Shown here: one piece after another, positions 1 to 12,003 of the stretch
How positions within the stretch are numbered: the stretch's first letter is position 1
Layout: each line of letters begins with the position of its first letter
Assembly (NCBI GenBank): GCA_009760855.2
Contig: WPIO01000119.1
Coordinates: forward strand, 490,001 to 554,000
DNA from: Cristatella mucedo
Lineage: Eukaryota; Bryozoa; Phylactolaemata; Cristatellidae
Length of the DNA stretch: 64,000 nt
Direction of reading: 5' to 3'
Program-made: the position numbers and the translations under genes
The notes under the pieces: generated by a model
Database searches by the model: none
Seen by the model: the letters and a program-made list of their open reading frames with translations, nothing else
Told to the model about the DNA's origin: nothing

Positions 1-461
1 CAAGCATCGTACCACCCACTTTTAGCAATCCAACAGCCTACAAATACCTCGTGCAAACCTCAAATCCTTTAGAGACCGTGCATTTAGTTCGTATCGTCCC
101 GATGCCTGGAACTCCCTCCCGACTTTCGTCAGAACATCCCCTGACTTGACCGCATTTAAAAATAACTTAAAAACACACCTATTTAGGACAGCATTTGGCG
201 GGTCCATGTGATTCGTCCTTGATGTGCTTATGCGTGCTAATACTGTGCATGCTGCCACTAACCACACTTGAATGCTGACCCTGTGAATGTCACCCCTATT
301 CATGCTATTCATTTTGCTTGTTTATCAAGCATGATTTTACTTACCTTTCAATTGCACTTCTCTTTGCAGCAAATGCAAAGTTCCTAGAAAGAGATTGAGT
401 TCTCTGAGGGCGCTTAATCAAGTGCATTATGTTTATTGTTATTATTATCTATATTATTATT
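1..461 (+). mobile_element. LINE-A (CR1/L2-group) 3' end, cut by the window edge
   Basis: The first ~210 bases encode, with frame breaks, the C-terminal tail seen in all LINE-A copies (SFGDRAFSSYAPKAWNSLP, LKTHLFRTAFSG), ending in TGA at 209-211. A ~200-bp 3' UTR follows, then the family's double hairpin (AGAGATT..TTCTCT inside an AAAG..GCTT outer stem) and an ATT-rich tail. The 5' part lies outside the window. Family assignment comes from comparing the many copies within this window. Confidence 0.85.
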
Positions 462-1015
462 CTTTGCGTTCATTGCAACACGAAAAAAGCTCACGTCTAC
501 CTAAATAAGGACCCATGTCAATCCTCCTGCACGACTGAATATATTTCATCTCTATCAGCCTAAAGTGATTACCTTTACAGCCTAGTGGTGACAAAATGTT
601 TGAAGCCGGACAATGATGTAACCAAGATAGATATTCTTGTTCATGCATTCGAAGTTGTGTACCTAGATTTCCGTTCCTTGGTTCTTTCCTTATTCCTTTG
701 TTGTGCCTCAATCTGCAATTTATGAAAACTCAGCTACGTAGCTGGTTGTAAAAAAATGGCTAGCTGAATCAAACCATGACTTCTGCCTGTTCTTCATTCG
801 CACAATATCAGCATCAAATTTAATTCCAGTCATGCTTGCAGGTCACTCCAGTCTCTTTATTATCATACCTCTAATAATATTACCGGTGGGTAGTTGCATA
901 GCTTCGTATTTTATATCTTTAATAGAGACACATAAATAATACATTATTAAGAATCAGTGACAGCTGAAAAAACACGTGATTATGCTTATACGATAGAGTA
1001 AAAGCAACGCTTGGC
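462..1015. other. anonymous AT-rich sequence
   Basis: No convincing coding frame, RNA or repeat was found between the two LINE 3' ends. Short frames here lack motifs and splice context. Confidence 0.4.
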
Positions 1016-1017
1016 TT

Positions 1018-1385
1018 TATGTCCCATTCCTCTGCTTAAAGACAGTTGGCGACAGAAGCTTTAGCTATGCAGGTCCTAGACTGTGGAACTCGCTTCCACA
1101 ATTCTTACGCAACGACATCTACTCTCCAACTGCCGACTATGGCACATCTTTTTCAGCGGTCCTGAACTGCTACTTCTATGCTACTCACTACCTCAACTGA
1201 TCTCCTAACTCTGCTATGCTTCCCACTTTCTCTTTGTTGCGTGAGACGAAGTCTGTTGGCTACCGAATGCGTACCGACAGCCGCTTAGGCTGTGAGTGCG
1301 CTATGCAAAACTCTCCTGCGTAATACTCACATGGTCTTTATGACTTTGTGGAGTTAATGACGGAGATACATTACATTACATGTTG
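1018..1385 (+). mobile_element. LINE-B 3' end
   Basis: This matches the 3' portions of the copies near 8.1, 53.5 and 60.5 kb: a VPFLRLKTVGDRSFSSAG-type coding tail, a conserved UTR with a GCCGCTTAGGC segment, and an end in TTACA repeats after GACGGAGATA. It is 5' truncated and the coding part is broken. LINE-B differs from LINE-A in its UTR and tail motif, but its protein tail (WNSLPQ, after FSSAGPRL) is homologous. Confidence 0.8.
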
Positions 1386-1989
1386 GTCTCGTCATCTGAC
1401 GCACTAAATTGACAATCTTTTTTTCGATGTGGCCTCCAGGTTCGAGCACGGGGAGTCCTGGAATAACTTCCAACTTTAGTTTCTATTTGAAATAATGTTG
1501 TACTAGTGAAGTCTTAATCTAATAAACACCTGTCTCGCCAGCTATCATTAAGCATACGAGAACTTGTCGTTGTTTCACCAAGTGTTTTGTTTTCGTATGT
1601 GTTTCCTATATTTTCCTTGGTTTTCCTATGCCTATATCAGTGCACATCACTGATCTGTGTTTCTAACAGCCCGTCGAATCCATTATCGTCATTGGGTATG
1701 ACCAGCGGATCGGTGTATGATATTTTTTTTCTTTCTCTCGCTCTTCTTGCTATAAATTCTGAACTAGTAAGTGCCTTGCAGGTAATTTTAAATAGCACGG
1801 TTGAATTTTTGTTTACTCAAGGCTATATGGAAGCGACCACAATAACTGTTATTATTGCTACACGTCTTTTTACGACATCATACCTGTATTTCAGTCCAAA
1901 ATGCAGAAGACGTCGAGCAGTTGGAAGCTATTGCATGATAACGCTTGGTGGAAAAGACATAAAAGTTAGCTTTTAAACCCTGGACGTTG
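1386..1989. other. anonymous region with one 129-codon open frame
   Basis: An open frame at 1587-1976 (+) encodes a 129-residue hydrophobic peptide beginning MFSYVFPIFSLVFLCLY, which looks like a signal or membrane segment. I do not recognise it. Its base composition is that of the surrounding AT-rich DNA and there is no splice or promoter context, so it may be a chance frame. Confidence 0.25.
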
Positions 1990-2690
1990 TTTGCTATAAT
2001 TTTAAATCAAAACATGAATTGCTGTAAGCCTATTTTTAAAGTGGAAGCTGTATCTCAATTTGAATATGTAAGGAGGCTGGCTGGAACGGGCTGCTGAAGG
2101 CCGTAGCATGAAAACGACAGCAAACAGTCATGTTAATGCTGAATAGTTAATCCGGAGCACATTATTAAAAAAGAAAACGGTTGTGCTAAGCCAATCGAGG
2201 AAACTGCAGCTTTATTTTCAATTTTGTAGGGAGGCTTACTATCCTGGACCTTTTGAGGCAATAGTATGAAAACGAACACGTCCTACAGCACAGCGTTTAT
2301 TCTCTAAATCCGGAATATGGCTTCCCACAACGTGGCATCAAAACTGCAGTATCCCGACGCCTAGCGTGGATGCAGCTGCTGTATCGCAGTTTAAACGTGG
2401 TAGTAGACTGGCTGTCGCAGACCATTTCATTATAGCACCCATCTACTACGCTACGTAATTCAGCTGGTGAACCTGGGACACTGTTTTATGTCCCACGGAG
2501 TCAAAGGCGAGGCGGCTTGAATTGTATTTGGAAATCAAAGCTTTACTGTAGTTCGATTGTAAAGGAAGCTCGCTGGTATGGCGATTAGAGGCCCTTTCAG
2601 GAAAGCCCACAAGCGCTACGGCTCAAAATTAGGTGAAGAAATCCTTAGCGCTGTTGGCTATAATTCGGAATCAAAGTCGCAGTTGCATGC
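1990..2690 (-). repeat. Sat2 array (~160-bp units), minus orientation
   Basis: About four diverged units recur near 2050, 2200, 2370 and 2545. Each carries a reverse-complement version of the Sat2 core (GATACAGCTGCCATTTC) plus a GGCTGG..GGCC-type segment and an AAAACTGCAGT-like block. Comparison with the clearer arrays at 32.7-34.3 and 37.4-37.9 kb supports one family. No transposase or coding potential was seen. Confidence 0.6.
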
Positions 2691-2918
2691 CACCAAAATA
2701 TGGAAGACAGTGTAGGCAGCGGGAGTGGGCTAAGGTTCACAGTGGACCAGGCACAGGCCTGCCACGGCTGGCTTCCATCTCCGAGCCTTAGCTAACGCTG
2801 GGGATTCTGCAAGTACACGTGAGGCTGGGAAAACAAAATCCATAGGGAGCACAAACAGGCAGAGAGCCCCAGTATCCCACCGGCTTGACTACCACCTGTT
2901 CCTTGGTACGGTGCTGCC

Positions 2919-3208
<290 letters not shown>

Positions 3209-3215
3209 CCTCACC

Positions 3216-4917
3216 ATGATGGGCGGTAGACCTGTTGGTAATCTGCTGGCCCGTAGCCGCACTTTCAGGATTCCAGTGTCGGAATATCCTTAATCAATGA
3301 AAAATATGCTACGGCTTGGGGCTATAGGTTGAAGAAGTCTACCGTGAGATATTCTGGATGACCAGGGCACCACTTCAAGTCGTCGTCACAGCCAGTATCG
3401 GTATCGCACTGGATTAGTTCGTGAGGAGGTAAGTAGCTCATGTGGCCAAAGTCAGCTCATTTCCGGCACCACTAGGAACAGACTTACTCAAAAAAATTCC
3501 TCTGACTCAGGTCTCCAAGAAAGCTGTTACTACAATTGGGACTTGTACCATGATTCTGACAAGCAATCTCTCTTGAGACCCACCTGAGTTCAATGTACGC
3601 GTGCCAGAAGACGGTAATATTGCACATCATTTGTGAGCACCTGCTGTCAACCTCCTCCTGACTTACTAAATAGGTAGGGAACGGAAAACCTGTCGTCAGT
3701 CGATTTTTCGCAAGACGAGAATGGCACGCTATACTCTCTACTATAATACGTTCTGACGGAGACATGTGGAGGTAAATGAATTGAATCATTTGGAAAACAC
3801 ATCATGACTAAGAAATACTGAAGAACAATGAAATAGGACTATATTTACTTGCTATATGTGAACTATCTTTAGACGTACGGAAGCTGGGAGTCGTACCACT
3901 GTTCATTGAGTACTGTTTGAAGGAGGATGAGGAAGAGTTGCGCGATCTTGCCAGAGGATCATCCACTCTCTTCCTCTAAACCCTCATGACTAGTAGAAAT
4001 CTGAGTTACTCAGCTGGTTTGCTATAGAATGGTTGGGATTCACTCTTTTCTATTTTGATGAAATAAGACTGAGTGTTGGTCATTTGTTTTTGTATTTTGA
4101 AAGACTTCGCGAAAGCAAACAGCCAAACCAATTATCTTTGAACTGTAAGGTATCGTTCAAAGTTGCAGTAATTGGTTTCCTGCAACTGCATTCCATGAGT
4201 GATAGAAGAGAATGCCTCAGAGCACTCTGGGCACGTATTACCTCTAGCAAGTCACCCTAGCCCGAAAGGACCCTCGGTCGACCCAAAATTATCAGCTGGC
4301 AGACATAGCTTCCTCTTTACTAAACCGGCGTTGCCAAATCTACTGACCGCGCTGATTTTCAAAGTTTTATCAGATACAATTTGAATTTATTCGATCTAAT
4401 TTGGCGTGACTGTGGTCGAGATCATAGCTCCGAATTTATGCAAGTCAAATCGCCATAAGTCGGGGCAGACTGCACTTAGATATCCCTTTACGAATACCAT
4501 GGACGCTGCGTGGCCATCGGAGCCCAACGGACGGCAGAGCTGGATGGAATCTGTATGGCAGCATCTAGAACCTGGTCGTATCGCAGAGCTGGGTCCCATT
4601 GGGACTCGTTAATACCGGCCACCGAATGGTCCGACTCAAGCTGGGTACTTGTGTAGCTAGGCTTCTTATAGTCGATTCTGTAGTACAGGTTCAGATAGAG
4701 AGGCAGCTCTCTTGTAGTATGTGGCGCTAGAAAAGTAAGGACGAAGAAGCTCAACTTTCATCAGTTAGGCACTGTGGCTGAAAGGCTAGAGCTCTTCCAG
4801 CTGCAGCACGTGCAAGACTAGAGAGATACAGGGATTAGGTGGCCAATATAGGCAAAACCCTATATTGTACCATAGCAAGTAAAATCTAAGGTAGAGACCC
4901 AGATAAACGACACGTGT
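3216..4917. other. anonymous intergenic or intronic sequence
   Basis: No recognisable gene or repeat boundary was found. Short frames on both strands near 3.5-4.75 kb overlap each other antiparallel and carry no family motif. Confidence 0.35.
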
Positions 4918-4918
4918 A

Positions 4919-6124
4919 ATAATAACAATAATAATGCACTCGATAAAGCGCCCTCAGAGAACTTGCTCACTTTCTAGGCGCTTTACATTTGCTGCAAAGT
5001 GAAATGGAATTGAATGGTAAGTAAAATCATGCTTGAAAAAGAAACAAAATGAAGAATATGATTAGGGGTGACATGCACAGGGTCTCCATGCAAATGTGGT
5101 TAGTGGCAGCATGCACAGTGTCAGCACACATAAGCACATCAAGGACGAATCACAGGGACCCACTAAATGCTATCCTAAATAAGTGTGTTTTTAAGTTTAT
5201 TTTAAATGTTGTCAGGTCAGGGGATGTTCTGACGCAGGTCGGGAGGGATTTCCAGGCTTTGGGAGCATACGAACTGAATGCACGGTCTCCAAAGGATTTA
5301 ACGTTTGTAGGAGGTATTGGTAGACTGTTGGATTCCGAAAAGCGGGTGGTACGATGCTTAGCCTGATGGGTAGTATATCTGAGAGCTAGGCTGGAGCCAT
5401 AGACTGAAGGGACCTAAAAGTGAGCGACAAAACCTTTAAGTCAATCCATTGCTTGACTGTTAGCCAGTGCAGGTCGGCGAGAAGTAGAGTAATGTCGCAA
5501 CTGCGACACTCACGACAGACAAGCCTAGCTGCAGAGTTTTGCACTTGGTAGGCCAGTAAGCAGTGAGTTGCAGAAGTCGAGACGGGTTGTCACGAATGCA
5601 TGGACCAACTTGGACGTGGTATCTGTACCTAAGCAAGCCCGAATTTTAGCAATGTTATGAAGCTGAAAATAGGCAGATTTGACCGTGGAGCTGATGTGGT
5701 CGTCTAACGAGAGGTCGCTTTGGAATATGACACCTAGATTTCAAGCTGATTCAACTGGAGATATGCTGGCAGAGCCAATTTTGAGAGTCAGCCTTTCTAA
5801 TCTCTGAATCACACTGGGTTTGCCCACAACTAGTAAGTTGGTTTTATCATCGTTTAGTTTTCAAAAACTTGCTGCCATCTCTGTGAGGACGTCATCGATG
5901 CATGCAGCAAGTGAGTTGAGAGAATTTTAGGTGCTTGAAAGCTGGGAAGGATCAAAGCAAAGGTACAACTGAGTGTCATCCGCATAGAAGTGAAAGCCTA
6001 GATTGTGCTTGGCAATCAAATCGGCAAGAGGGAGAGCATAAACCGTGAAAAGAATGGAGCCCTGAGGTACTCCATATTTCAGAGGTACTTCAGATGATTT
6101 TTGTCCATTCACGTCAATACTCTA
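4919..6124 (-). mobile_element. LINE-A copy with RT active-site region
   Basis: Reading the minus strand from 6124: an RT segment with a VPQGSILF motif, then FYADDTQLYLCFDPSQ containing the catalytic YADD box (within 5927-6112). The post-RT domain follows (NLGV, DDHISSTVKSAYFQL, LQLVQ, LHWLPVKQRIDFK), then the C-terminal tail, UTR, double hairpin and ATT-rich tail at 4919. Frames are broken by small indels, and about 15 bp are missing between VPQGS and the following LFTVY segment relative to the 63.1-kb copy. It is 5' truncated within RT. Confidence 0.88.
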
Positions 6125-6419
6125 GAGTCTTCCACTGTAGCACAGCGCCGGCCCGACTCAGTTTTAGAGCGCATAAGAACTGTACAGCATGAATAGCTCT
6201 GTCCTGTAGAGTCGAGCAAGAGTACGGCAATGAGGTGATTGACATTGGCTGGCATGTCAACTCTATAGTCCCGGCTAGCAATTTAGGAACTGGGCAACTC
6301 CTGCCCAATGTCGATGTCGCTGCCAGCACCTATAGTTGCTGGACGGTTTCCGTGAGAGCATGAGAAGTGGGTGAAGGAAGCCTGCATTCCCGAGCTGTGA
6401 GCAAGGGGACGCAGAGGTC

Positions 6420-7374
6420 TGTGAGATGTTTTGAGAATGGCTGGGTTGTGAAACCCTTTGTCCCAGCTAGTTATAGGATGATAGAGCGACGCTCGCTAGG
6501 GGGCTCTTCTTTATCTTTGCATCCGTCTCGACGACGCCGTCGCCTTTAGTTGCCGGACTCGTATTCTTGAAAGCGACGGAGGAGGGTGGATGGTTCGCCG
6601 GAGATAGAGGGACAGGACAAGACAGCATGGCTCACTAGGTAAGGCGGTTGCTTTTCACGACCTCATACCCGAGGTCATGGGTTCGAATCCTGCGGCTGGC
6701 GATCCTCTATCGCCACCGCAAGCGGTGGTGATAGCCGAAAAAGCACTTCTGTCTCTATACAAAAAGAGGCTGTTAAATAAGCTAGTATTTATTTATTTAC
6801 AGCACCAGGAGGATTCTGTGGATGCCACCAAATGCGGTCGCATAGCGCTCGAGCTCGCATTTTTGCGTTTTTTCTGTGTTGTGTGCGCGCGTGCACGTAG
6901 TCTCGCCAATAGTGCTTGGTGTGACGTGTGAGGTGCTCCTGCCGTAAGGTGGAAGCGGAGCCCTAGTTATCCGGTCAGGTTCTAGGCTCCGGTTCGGGCT
7001 CCTCGTCTTATTCGGGTCGTTCTCCACAATAGAAGTAGGTAGACTAAGTGTGGGGACGTGTTCTCTCCGCAAGAGTGCTTGTGCTGTTGGGAGCTTGTGA
7101 GGAGTGTGGAGATAAAACTGAGCTAGACGCCCTGCGACTTTGTGCGCAGGCTAATAAAGCTTAAAAAAAATCCTAAATTTGTGTCTCGCTTTCTAATTAG
7201 CGCCGCCGACTCACCACCCCCTTTAGTAACGGTAAGTAGGTCAGCGTCAGAAATGCTCGTTTCGCGTCGGCCGGCTTATTTCGTGTAGGCGCGCAACGAA
7301 CTGCATTAGGCGGTAGGTAACGCAGCTCGGTAAGCTGCAGGTTGCGCCTAATCCGCCGAGCCTTCGGCGTTACA
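6420..7374 (+). mobile_element. LTR1 copy (Ty3/Gypsy-type LTR), split by a SINE
   Basis: Collinear with the reverse complement of the solo LTR at 10709-11640: shared GACGCTCGC block, GATGCCACC region, GGTTCGGGCTCCTCGTCTTA, an AATAAAG polyadenylation signal near 7142 and the terminus GCCTTCGGCGTTACA at 7374. The 5' boundary is approximate because the first ~80 bp have decayed. A SINE2 occupies 6627-6798. It lacks the ~160-bp internal duplication present in the other copy. No internal retrotransposon region is attached. Confidence 0.75.
6627..6798 (+). mobile_element. SINE2 (tRNA-headed) inside LTR1
   Basis: The head has an A-box-like TGGCTCACTAGGTAAGG and a perfect B box (GGTTCGAATCC), so a pol III promoter is present. 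A body with CTATACAAAAAGAGGCTG follows, and the end is an ATTTATTT tail. The insertion is flanked by ACAGC at 6622-6626 and 6799-6803, a plausible target duplication. Copies recur near 25.8, 49.9, 58.5 (minus) and 20.6 kb (minus). Confidence 0.8.
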
Positions 7375-8044
7375 AACGCTCGTGGCCGGAATGATCAAAA
7401 AGTCATGCAGCCCATAAAGCTCGCACCTGGTACTAGTGAAAAATAAAGACGGCACCTATCCGTTCTGTGACCGTTATAGGCGGCACAAAACACATTGACT
7501 GATATTTCTCAAATACTAATTGACCGACAGGCATGTAAATTTGCACAAACAACAGGGGCAACATTATCTATCTTTTCATTTAACCATAGTGCCAATTTGA
7601 CTTTCTGATTACCTGTAAAAGTCAAGGTCAAATTTTCACTTCGGTAATCCGATCGGTTTTATTCAAACAGATTCATTACATTGCATTATAGAATAATGTT
7701 AAAGCTCTCAAAAGATGCAGAACACTGTAGTTTACCCTGGGAAGATTATAAAAGGTAAAAAAAATGCGCAACATTTAAAAAATCACGGTTAATCAGGAAA
7801 GGGTCGATCTTGTGTCTTCGAAAGACAGTGGCCCTATACTCACTTCGCGTACAACCAAATTTGAGAAATCCGTGGGTAAAACAAGTCAACCGGAGCATGT
7901 AATGCAAATTTCAAGTCGATTTGGCAATAGATGGCCAAGCTGTAGCATCACAAAAGTGCTAAGCCTAACTTAACTGTTCATAAAGCACAGACAAAGTTGC
8001 CAGCTGATAGCTCAACGAGCTGGCAGCACATACCTTGACGTCAA
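7375..8044. other. anonymous sequence between LTR1 and LINE-B
   Basis: No coding frame, LTR-internal motif or repeat boundary was recognised. Confidence 0.35.
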
Positions 8045-8530
8045 CAACCCCTCTACGCTGACCCACAAGGCCCGCCACGGCTTGGCTCCTTCGTACCTAG
8101 CTGAACTCCTGGATCAGTTTCAGCCTGTTCGCGCCCTCAGGTCCTGTGTGGACAATAAATTAGCTGTCCCATTCCTCGGCTTAAAGACAGTTGGCGACAG
8201 AAGCTTTAGCTCTGCAGGTCCTAGGCTGTGGAACTCGCTTCCACAATTCTTACGCAACGACATCTACTCTCCAACTGCCGACTATGGCACATCTTTTTTC
8301 AGCGGTCCTGAACTGCTACTTCTATGCTACTCACTACCTCAACTGCCCTCCTGACTGTGCTATGCTTCCAACTTTCTCTTTGTTGCGTGAGACGAAGTCT
8401 GTTGGCTACCGAATGCGTACCGAAAGCCGCTTAGGCTGCGAGTGGGCTATACAAAACTCCCCTGCGTAACACCCACATAGTCTTTATGACTCTGTGGAGT
8501 TACTGACGGAGATACATTACATTCCCGTCG
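8045..8530 (+). mobile_element. LINE-B 3' fragment
   Basis: Begins abruptly in the post-RT domain (LTHKARHGLAPSYLAELL, 8050-8110), continues through VPFLGLKTVGDRSFSSAGPRLWNSLPQF, the UTR with GCCGCTTAGGC and the GACGGAGATACATTACATT end. The longest intact stretch is about 90 codons (8082-8354) in two overlapping frames, showing a frameshift. 5' truncated. Confidence 0.85.
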
Positions 8531-9157
8531 TAAATTATTGCCAAGACTGTCAGCATATCTTTATGGGGATCATACATTTCACACAATCATACATTTCAAG
8601 TTTATCGGATCACTATTATCGGAGATATGACATAAGCATGCCAGCGAAGGTAGGCACGCTAGCTCTCCTACCGCCGGCAGTCAAACCAACAGAGTTCGCT
8701 AATACAAATCTCAGGCTATAAACGGCATTAATTAGAACTCAAAATCATTTCACTTTCCCTTAAATAGAATCGAATAAATATTTTCCGAATGATTCCAAGT
8801 GAAAGACGAGCTAGCTCCATCAAGTCACCACGCCGACAGGCTGCCGCACACCGTTGCCTCGTCGGTTATCGCCGCTCTAGGAAAGGGATCAGCTTTAGTA
8901 GGTACAGTGGTAGTAAACTCCTTAGTTATTAAGGTGGGCCCCGGCAGCAGTAAATCCTCAATACATTATCCCTGAGTATTGTCTACTCGCCAAACAATAA
9001 TCAATTCCGATTTCTGAGCTGATGTAAACATACCAACGTAAATACGTTTCTGCCAAGTAAATAAGGAGTGGGCCTTGAAATGCCGCCTGCAGCCGGTTGC
9101 TATGTGCTGGGCGGGAAGCAGAGGCGGGACTAGGCCCCGGCCGATAGGATTTACGCT
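8531..9157. other. anonymous sequence
   Basis: No supported gene or repeat. The spacing between two truncated LINE fragments looks like unrelated target DNA. Confidence 0.35.
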
Positions 9158-9852
9158 TTTATGATCTTGTTACACTTCTGTAACGCACTGCTTGCGAGCC
9201 TACCGGCATGTGCAATCAGGCGATTACAGCTTGTGCAAGACTCTGCTGCTTGGCTTTTCTGTTGTGAGAGGTGCCGTTGCCACAGCACACCACTTCTCCC
9301 TGACCTCCAGTGGCTACCAGTCAAGCAGCGGATCGACTTCAAGGTTGTGTCTCTCACTTTTAGGTCACTTCATTCTTTGGCTCCAGCCTATCTCTCAGAC
9401 CTACTCCACCACACCAGGCCAAGCATCGTACCACCCGCTTTTCGGAATCAAACAGTTTACCAATACCTCGTACAAACCTCAAATCCTTTGGAGACCATTC
9501 ATTTAGTTCGTATGCCCCACAGCCTGGAACTCACTCATGACTTGCTTCACAACATCCCCTGACTTAACCTCATTTAAAAAGAACTTAAAAACAAACCTAT
9601 TTAGGACAGCATTTAGTGGGTCCCTGTGATTCGTCCTTCATGTGCTTAAGCATGATGACATTATGCATGCTACCACTAACCACACTTGCATACTGACCCT
9701 GTGCATGTCACTCTTAGCCATGTTCGTCATGTTGTTTATCAATCATTATATTACTCACCATTCAGTCGCGTTTTCCTTTGAGATAAATGCAAAGCGCCTA
9801 GAAAGAGATTGAGTTCTCTTAGGACACTTTATCAAGTGCATTAATATTATGC
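9158..9852 (+). mobile_element. LINE-A 3' fragment
   Basis: 5' truncated at the CNALLASLPACAIRRLQLVQ block. Continues through LQWLPVKQRIDFK, SLHSLAPAYLSDLL and the C-terminal tail, then the UTR, double hairpin and tail. Two open frames overlap at 9161-9562, showing frame breaks, with a stop inside the tail domain. Confidence 0.88.
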
Positions 9853-10180
9853 TAGCAGTCGGACGTTCGATCTCGAGGGGGCGTGTCATTTTCAAATTTA
9901 ACGCATTTTTGGTAGTTTGAAGTTATGTTCTGCGGGTCGGTTTAGGGCTGTGTATCTTACATTCCAAAGTTCACCACGAGCGCTCAGTTCGGGAGGTTGG
10001 GTTTGTCAAAAAAATCGTATTGAGCTCGAAGTACTACTTCCTGTTTAAGTACGTCTTAAAAGAATAATTGTATTTACCATGTTCCGGTCATCTGTCAACC
10101 ACCACAATTTTGGATTAAATTTATAACTGTTTTTTCTTTTAACAGGCAAATTTCCAAAAAACTGAAAATGTTTGACCATT
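9853..10180. other. anonymous AT-rich sequence
   Basis: Nothing recognisable before the Gypsy pol remnant begins. Confidence 0.35.
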
Positions 10181-10184
10181 TTGA

Positions 10185-10704
10185 TCGATTTCCCCTCGGT
10201 CATTGCAAAGGATAGTTACCCATTATCTCGGCCTGGCGAGCTGTATCAACTACTAGGATGTGCACACTACCTCAGGACGCTTGAAATTAGCATCATAATA
10301 CTGGCAGGTTGCAATACACCCTAAGAACCAGGAAAGACAGCATTCGCGACATACAACGAGCAGTAACAGTTTAGATGATTTCGAACTGAGCAACACCCCG
10401 GGTACGTTCCAGCTAGCTATGGACTTCCTCTTATGCAGTGTCTGATGGATGACTTGCTTTTAGTACATTGCTGTCATTTTGGCTTTTCTCTTAGAGCTAC
10501 GATGAGCGTATAATTCGGCTAGAGGAAGTTATTGATGGGGTGAGGGTTAATGATCTCAAGGTCAAGTCCTCAAAATGCCACTTACTAGGGACCAGGCGCT
10601 TTGTCTGGATCACGTGCTATCCTCTGACGGTCTAGTGTCAGACCCTGAGAATGATGGCATTACGTGCAACGTGCTTGGTAGTTCTTCGGGCTGGCCTCTT
10701 ACTA
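10185..10704 (+). pseudogene. Ty3/Gypsy pol remnant, reverse transcriptase part
   Basis: Frame-shifting translation matches Gypsy RT in order: KDSYPL near 10205, a LLGCAHYLRTLE block in the place of the family's GA.YFSTLDL motif near 10250, KTAFATYNEQ near 10335, and a PGTFQLAMDF block near 10400. Next come LEEVIDGVRVNDLKVKSSKC near 10520-10580 and VLSSDGLVSDPE near 10610-10650. The catalytic YxDD region near 10455 is ruined. Several stops and indels make it a pseudogene. The next part of pol resumes beyond the LTR1 insertion and a degenerate gap. Confidence 0.8.
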
Positions 10705-10708
10705 CTAG

Positions 10709-11640
10709 TGTAACGCCGAAGGCTCGGCGGAGTAGGCTTAACCTGCCGCTTACCTAGCGGCGAAACCTAGTGCCTGATGCCTTTCGGTGCGCGACTAGGC
10801 GCAATAAGCAGGCCGCCACGAAACGAGCGTTTTTGGCGCTGACCTACTTAATGTTACTAAAGGGGTCGTGAGTCCGCGGCGTGAAAAAGAAAGCGAGACA
10901 CACAAATTGGGGATTTTGCAGAACTTTATTCGCAAGTACACAAAGTCGCTGTGCGTCTAGTTCAGTTTTATCTCCACACTCCTCGCACTCTCTCAACAGC
11001 ATAAACATTCTTGCGGGGGAATACGTGACCGAACTTAGGCTACCTAAGTCTATTTTGGGTAACGATTCAAATAAGACGAGGAGCCCGAACCGGTGCCTAG
11101 ACCCTGACTGGAGAACTAGGGCTCCGTTGGTACCATAGCATCAGGAATACCTCACACACCACCTCAAGCACTCTAGCTGAGGAGACACGTCTCAACACTT
11201 AGGCTACCTGTGTCTCTAGGGGCAATGGCCAAATAGACAAAAGAGCCCGAACCAACGGAATATCTCACACCACACACACTACGCCTAACTCGCACCGGCA
11301 ATCCTTATGCCGAGACCACGTGCGAGCGTGCACAGCAAACGCAAAAGAACCACAAAATCCTAGCTCGGGCGCGATACGACCGTATTCGGTGGAATCCACC
11401 AAATCCTTCTAGCGCTGACTCGCCCTGTACCGTCAATCGCCGGCGAACAGCCCATCCTCCTCGCTCGCTTTCAGAGAAACGAGTCCGACGGCGTCGAAGC
11501 GAAGCCGGAGAGAGGTGCCGAACACAGACCGAGAGCGAGCGTCGGTTGACTCTTAAATACCTAGCTGAGACAATGAGGCGAGAGCTTAGTGGTATTGGGC
11601 CCGACACCGTAGCCCAATACAAAAGGAATTAATACCGTCA
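10709..11640 (-). mobile_element. solo LTR1 with CTAG target duplication
   Basis: On the minus strand it runs TGACGGTATTAATTCC... to ...TTCGGCGTTACA, with a TATTTAAG TATA-like box and an AATAAAG signal. It is flanked by CTAG at 10705-10708 and 11641-11644, the 4-bp duplication expected for Ty3/Gypsy integration. It lies in the opposite orientation inside the older pol remnant. A stretch of about 162 bp is tandemly duplicated inside (GAGCCCGAAC at 11081 and 11243; TTAGGCTACCT near 11036 and 11200). The duplication is absent from the 6.4-7.37 kb copy. Confidence 0.9.
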
Positions 11641-11644
11641 CTAG

Positions 11645-11956
11645 GCCACTGGAAGGGCACCCGTGTCCAGCTTCAATGCCGAATAGGTTCCAGATGATTC
11701 TTTTTGGACAGAGTTATGTCCGAGGTTGACAGGCCAGCCAACATCAATCAGCAGCACCCGCGGATATCAGACCAATGCTAAAGGCCGAATTGCCACCGCT
11801 GGTCTCGGAGCTTCCTGGCTTGCTCTTAAGCTCTTGCTCTCTAACCGCACTGGCGCTTCTCTCTGGCTCACTGCTCCAGGACAAAGGAGTTCTTGCCCGC
11901 CGCTGAACAGCTCTTGCTCGTGCTAACATTAAGCCAAGGCCAGCAAGGCGCTATAC
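11645..11956. other. degenerate stretch between solo LTR1 and RNase H remnant
   Basis: In an intact pol this position would hold the short RT-to-RNase H connection; what is present does not read as pol. It may be an additional unidentified insertion. Confidence 0.35.
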
Positions 11957-12003
11957 TAGTAATAAAAATAGTAATACATTTTATACTGCCCTTAGAGAAC
12001 TCA
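11957..12003 (-). mobile_element. LINE-A/SINE1-type 3' tail fragment
   Basis: The plus strand reads AATAAAAATAGTAATAC then GCCCTTAGAGAACTC, the reverse complement of the shared 3' tail (TTCTCT..GGGC plus ATT-rich end). Only ~47 bp survive, wedged against the Gypsy RNase H remnant. Confidence 0.55.

Noticed and set aside
4396-4754. Overlapping antiparallel frames at 4.4-4.75 kb
   Set aside because: Mutually overlapping, no motif, no repeat copy elsewhere.
6627-6700. Genuine tRNA gene
   Set aside because: The A and B boxes belong to a dispersed SINE family; no cloverleaf acceptor stem is formed and a SINE body follows.
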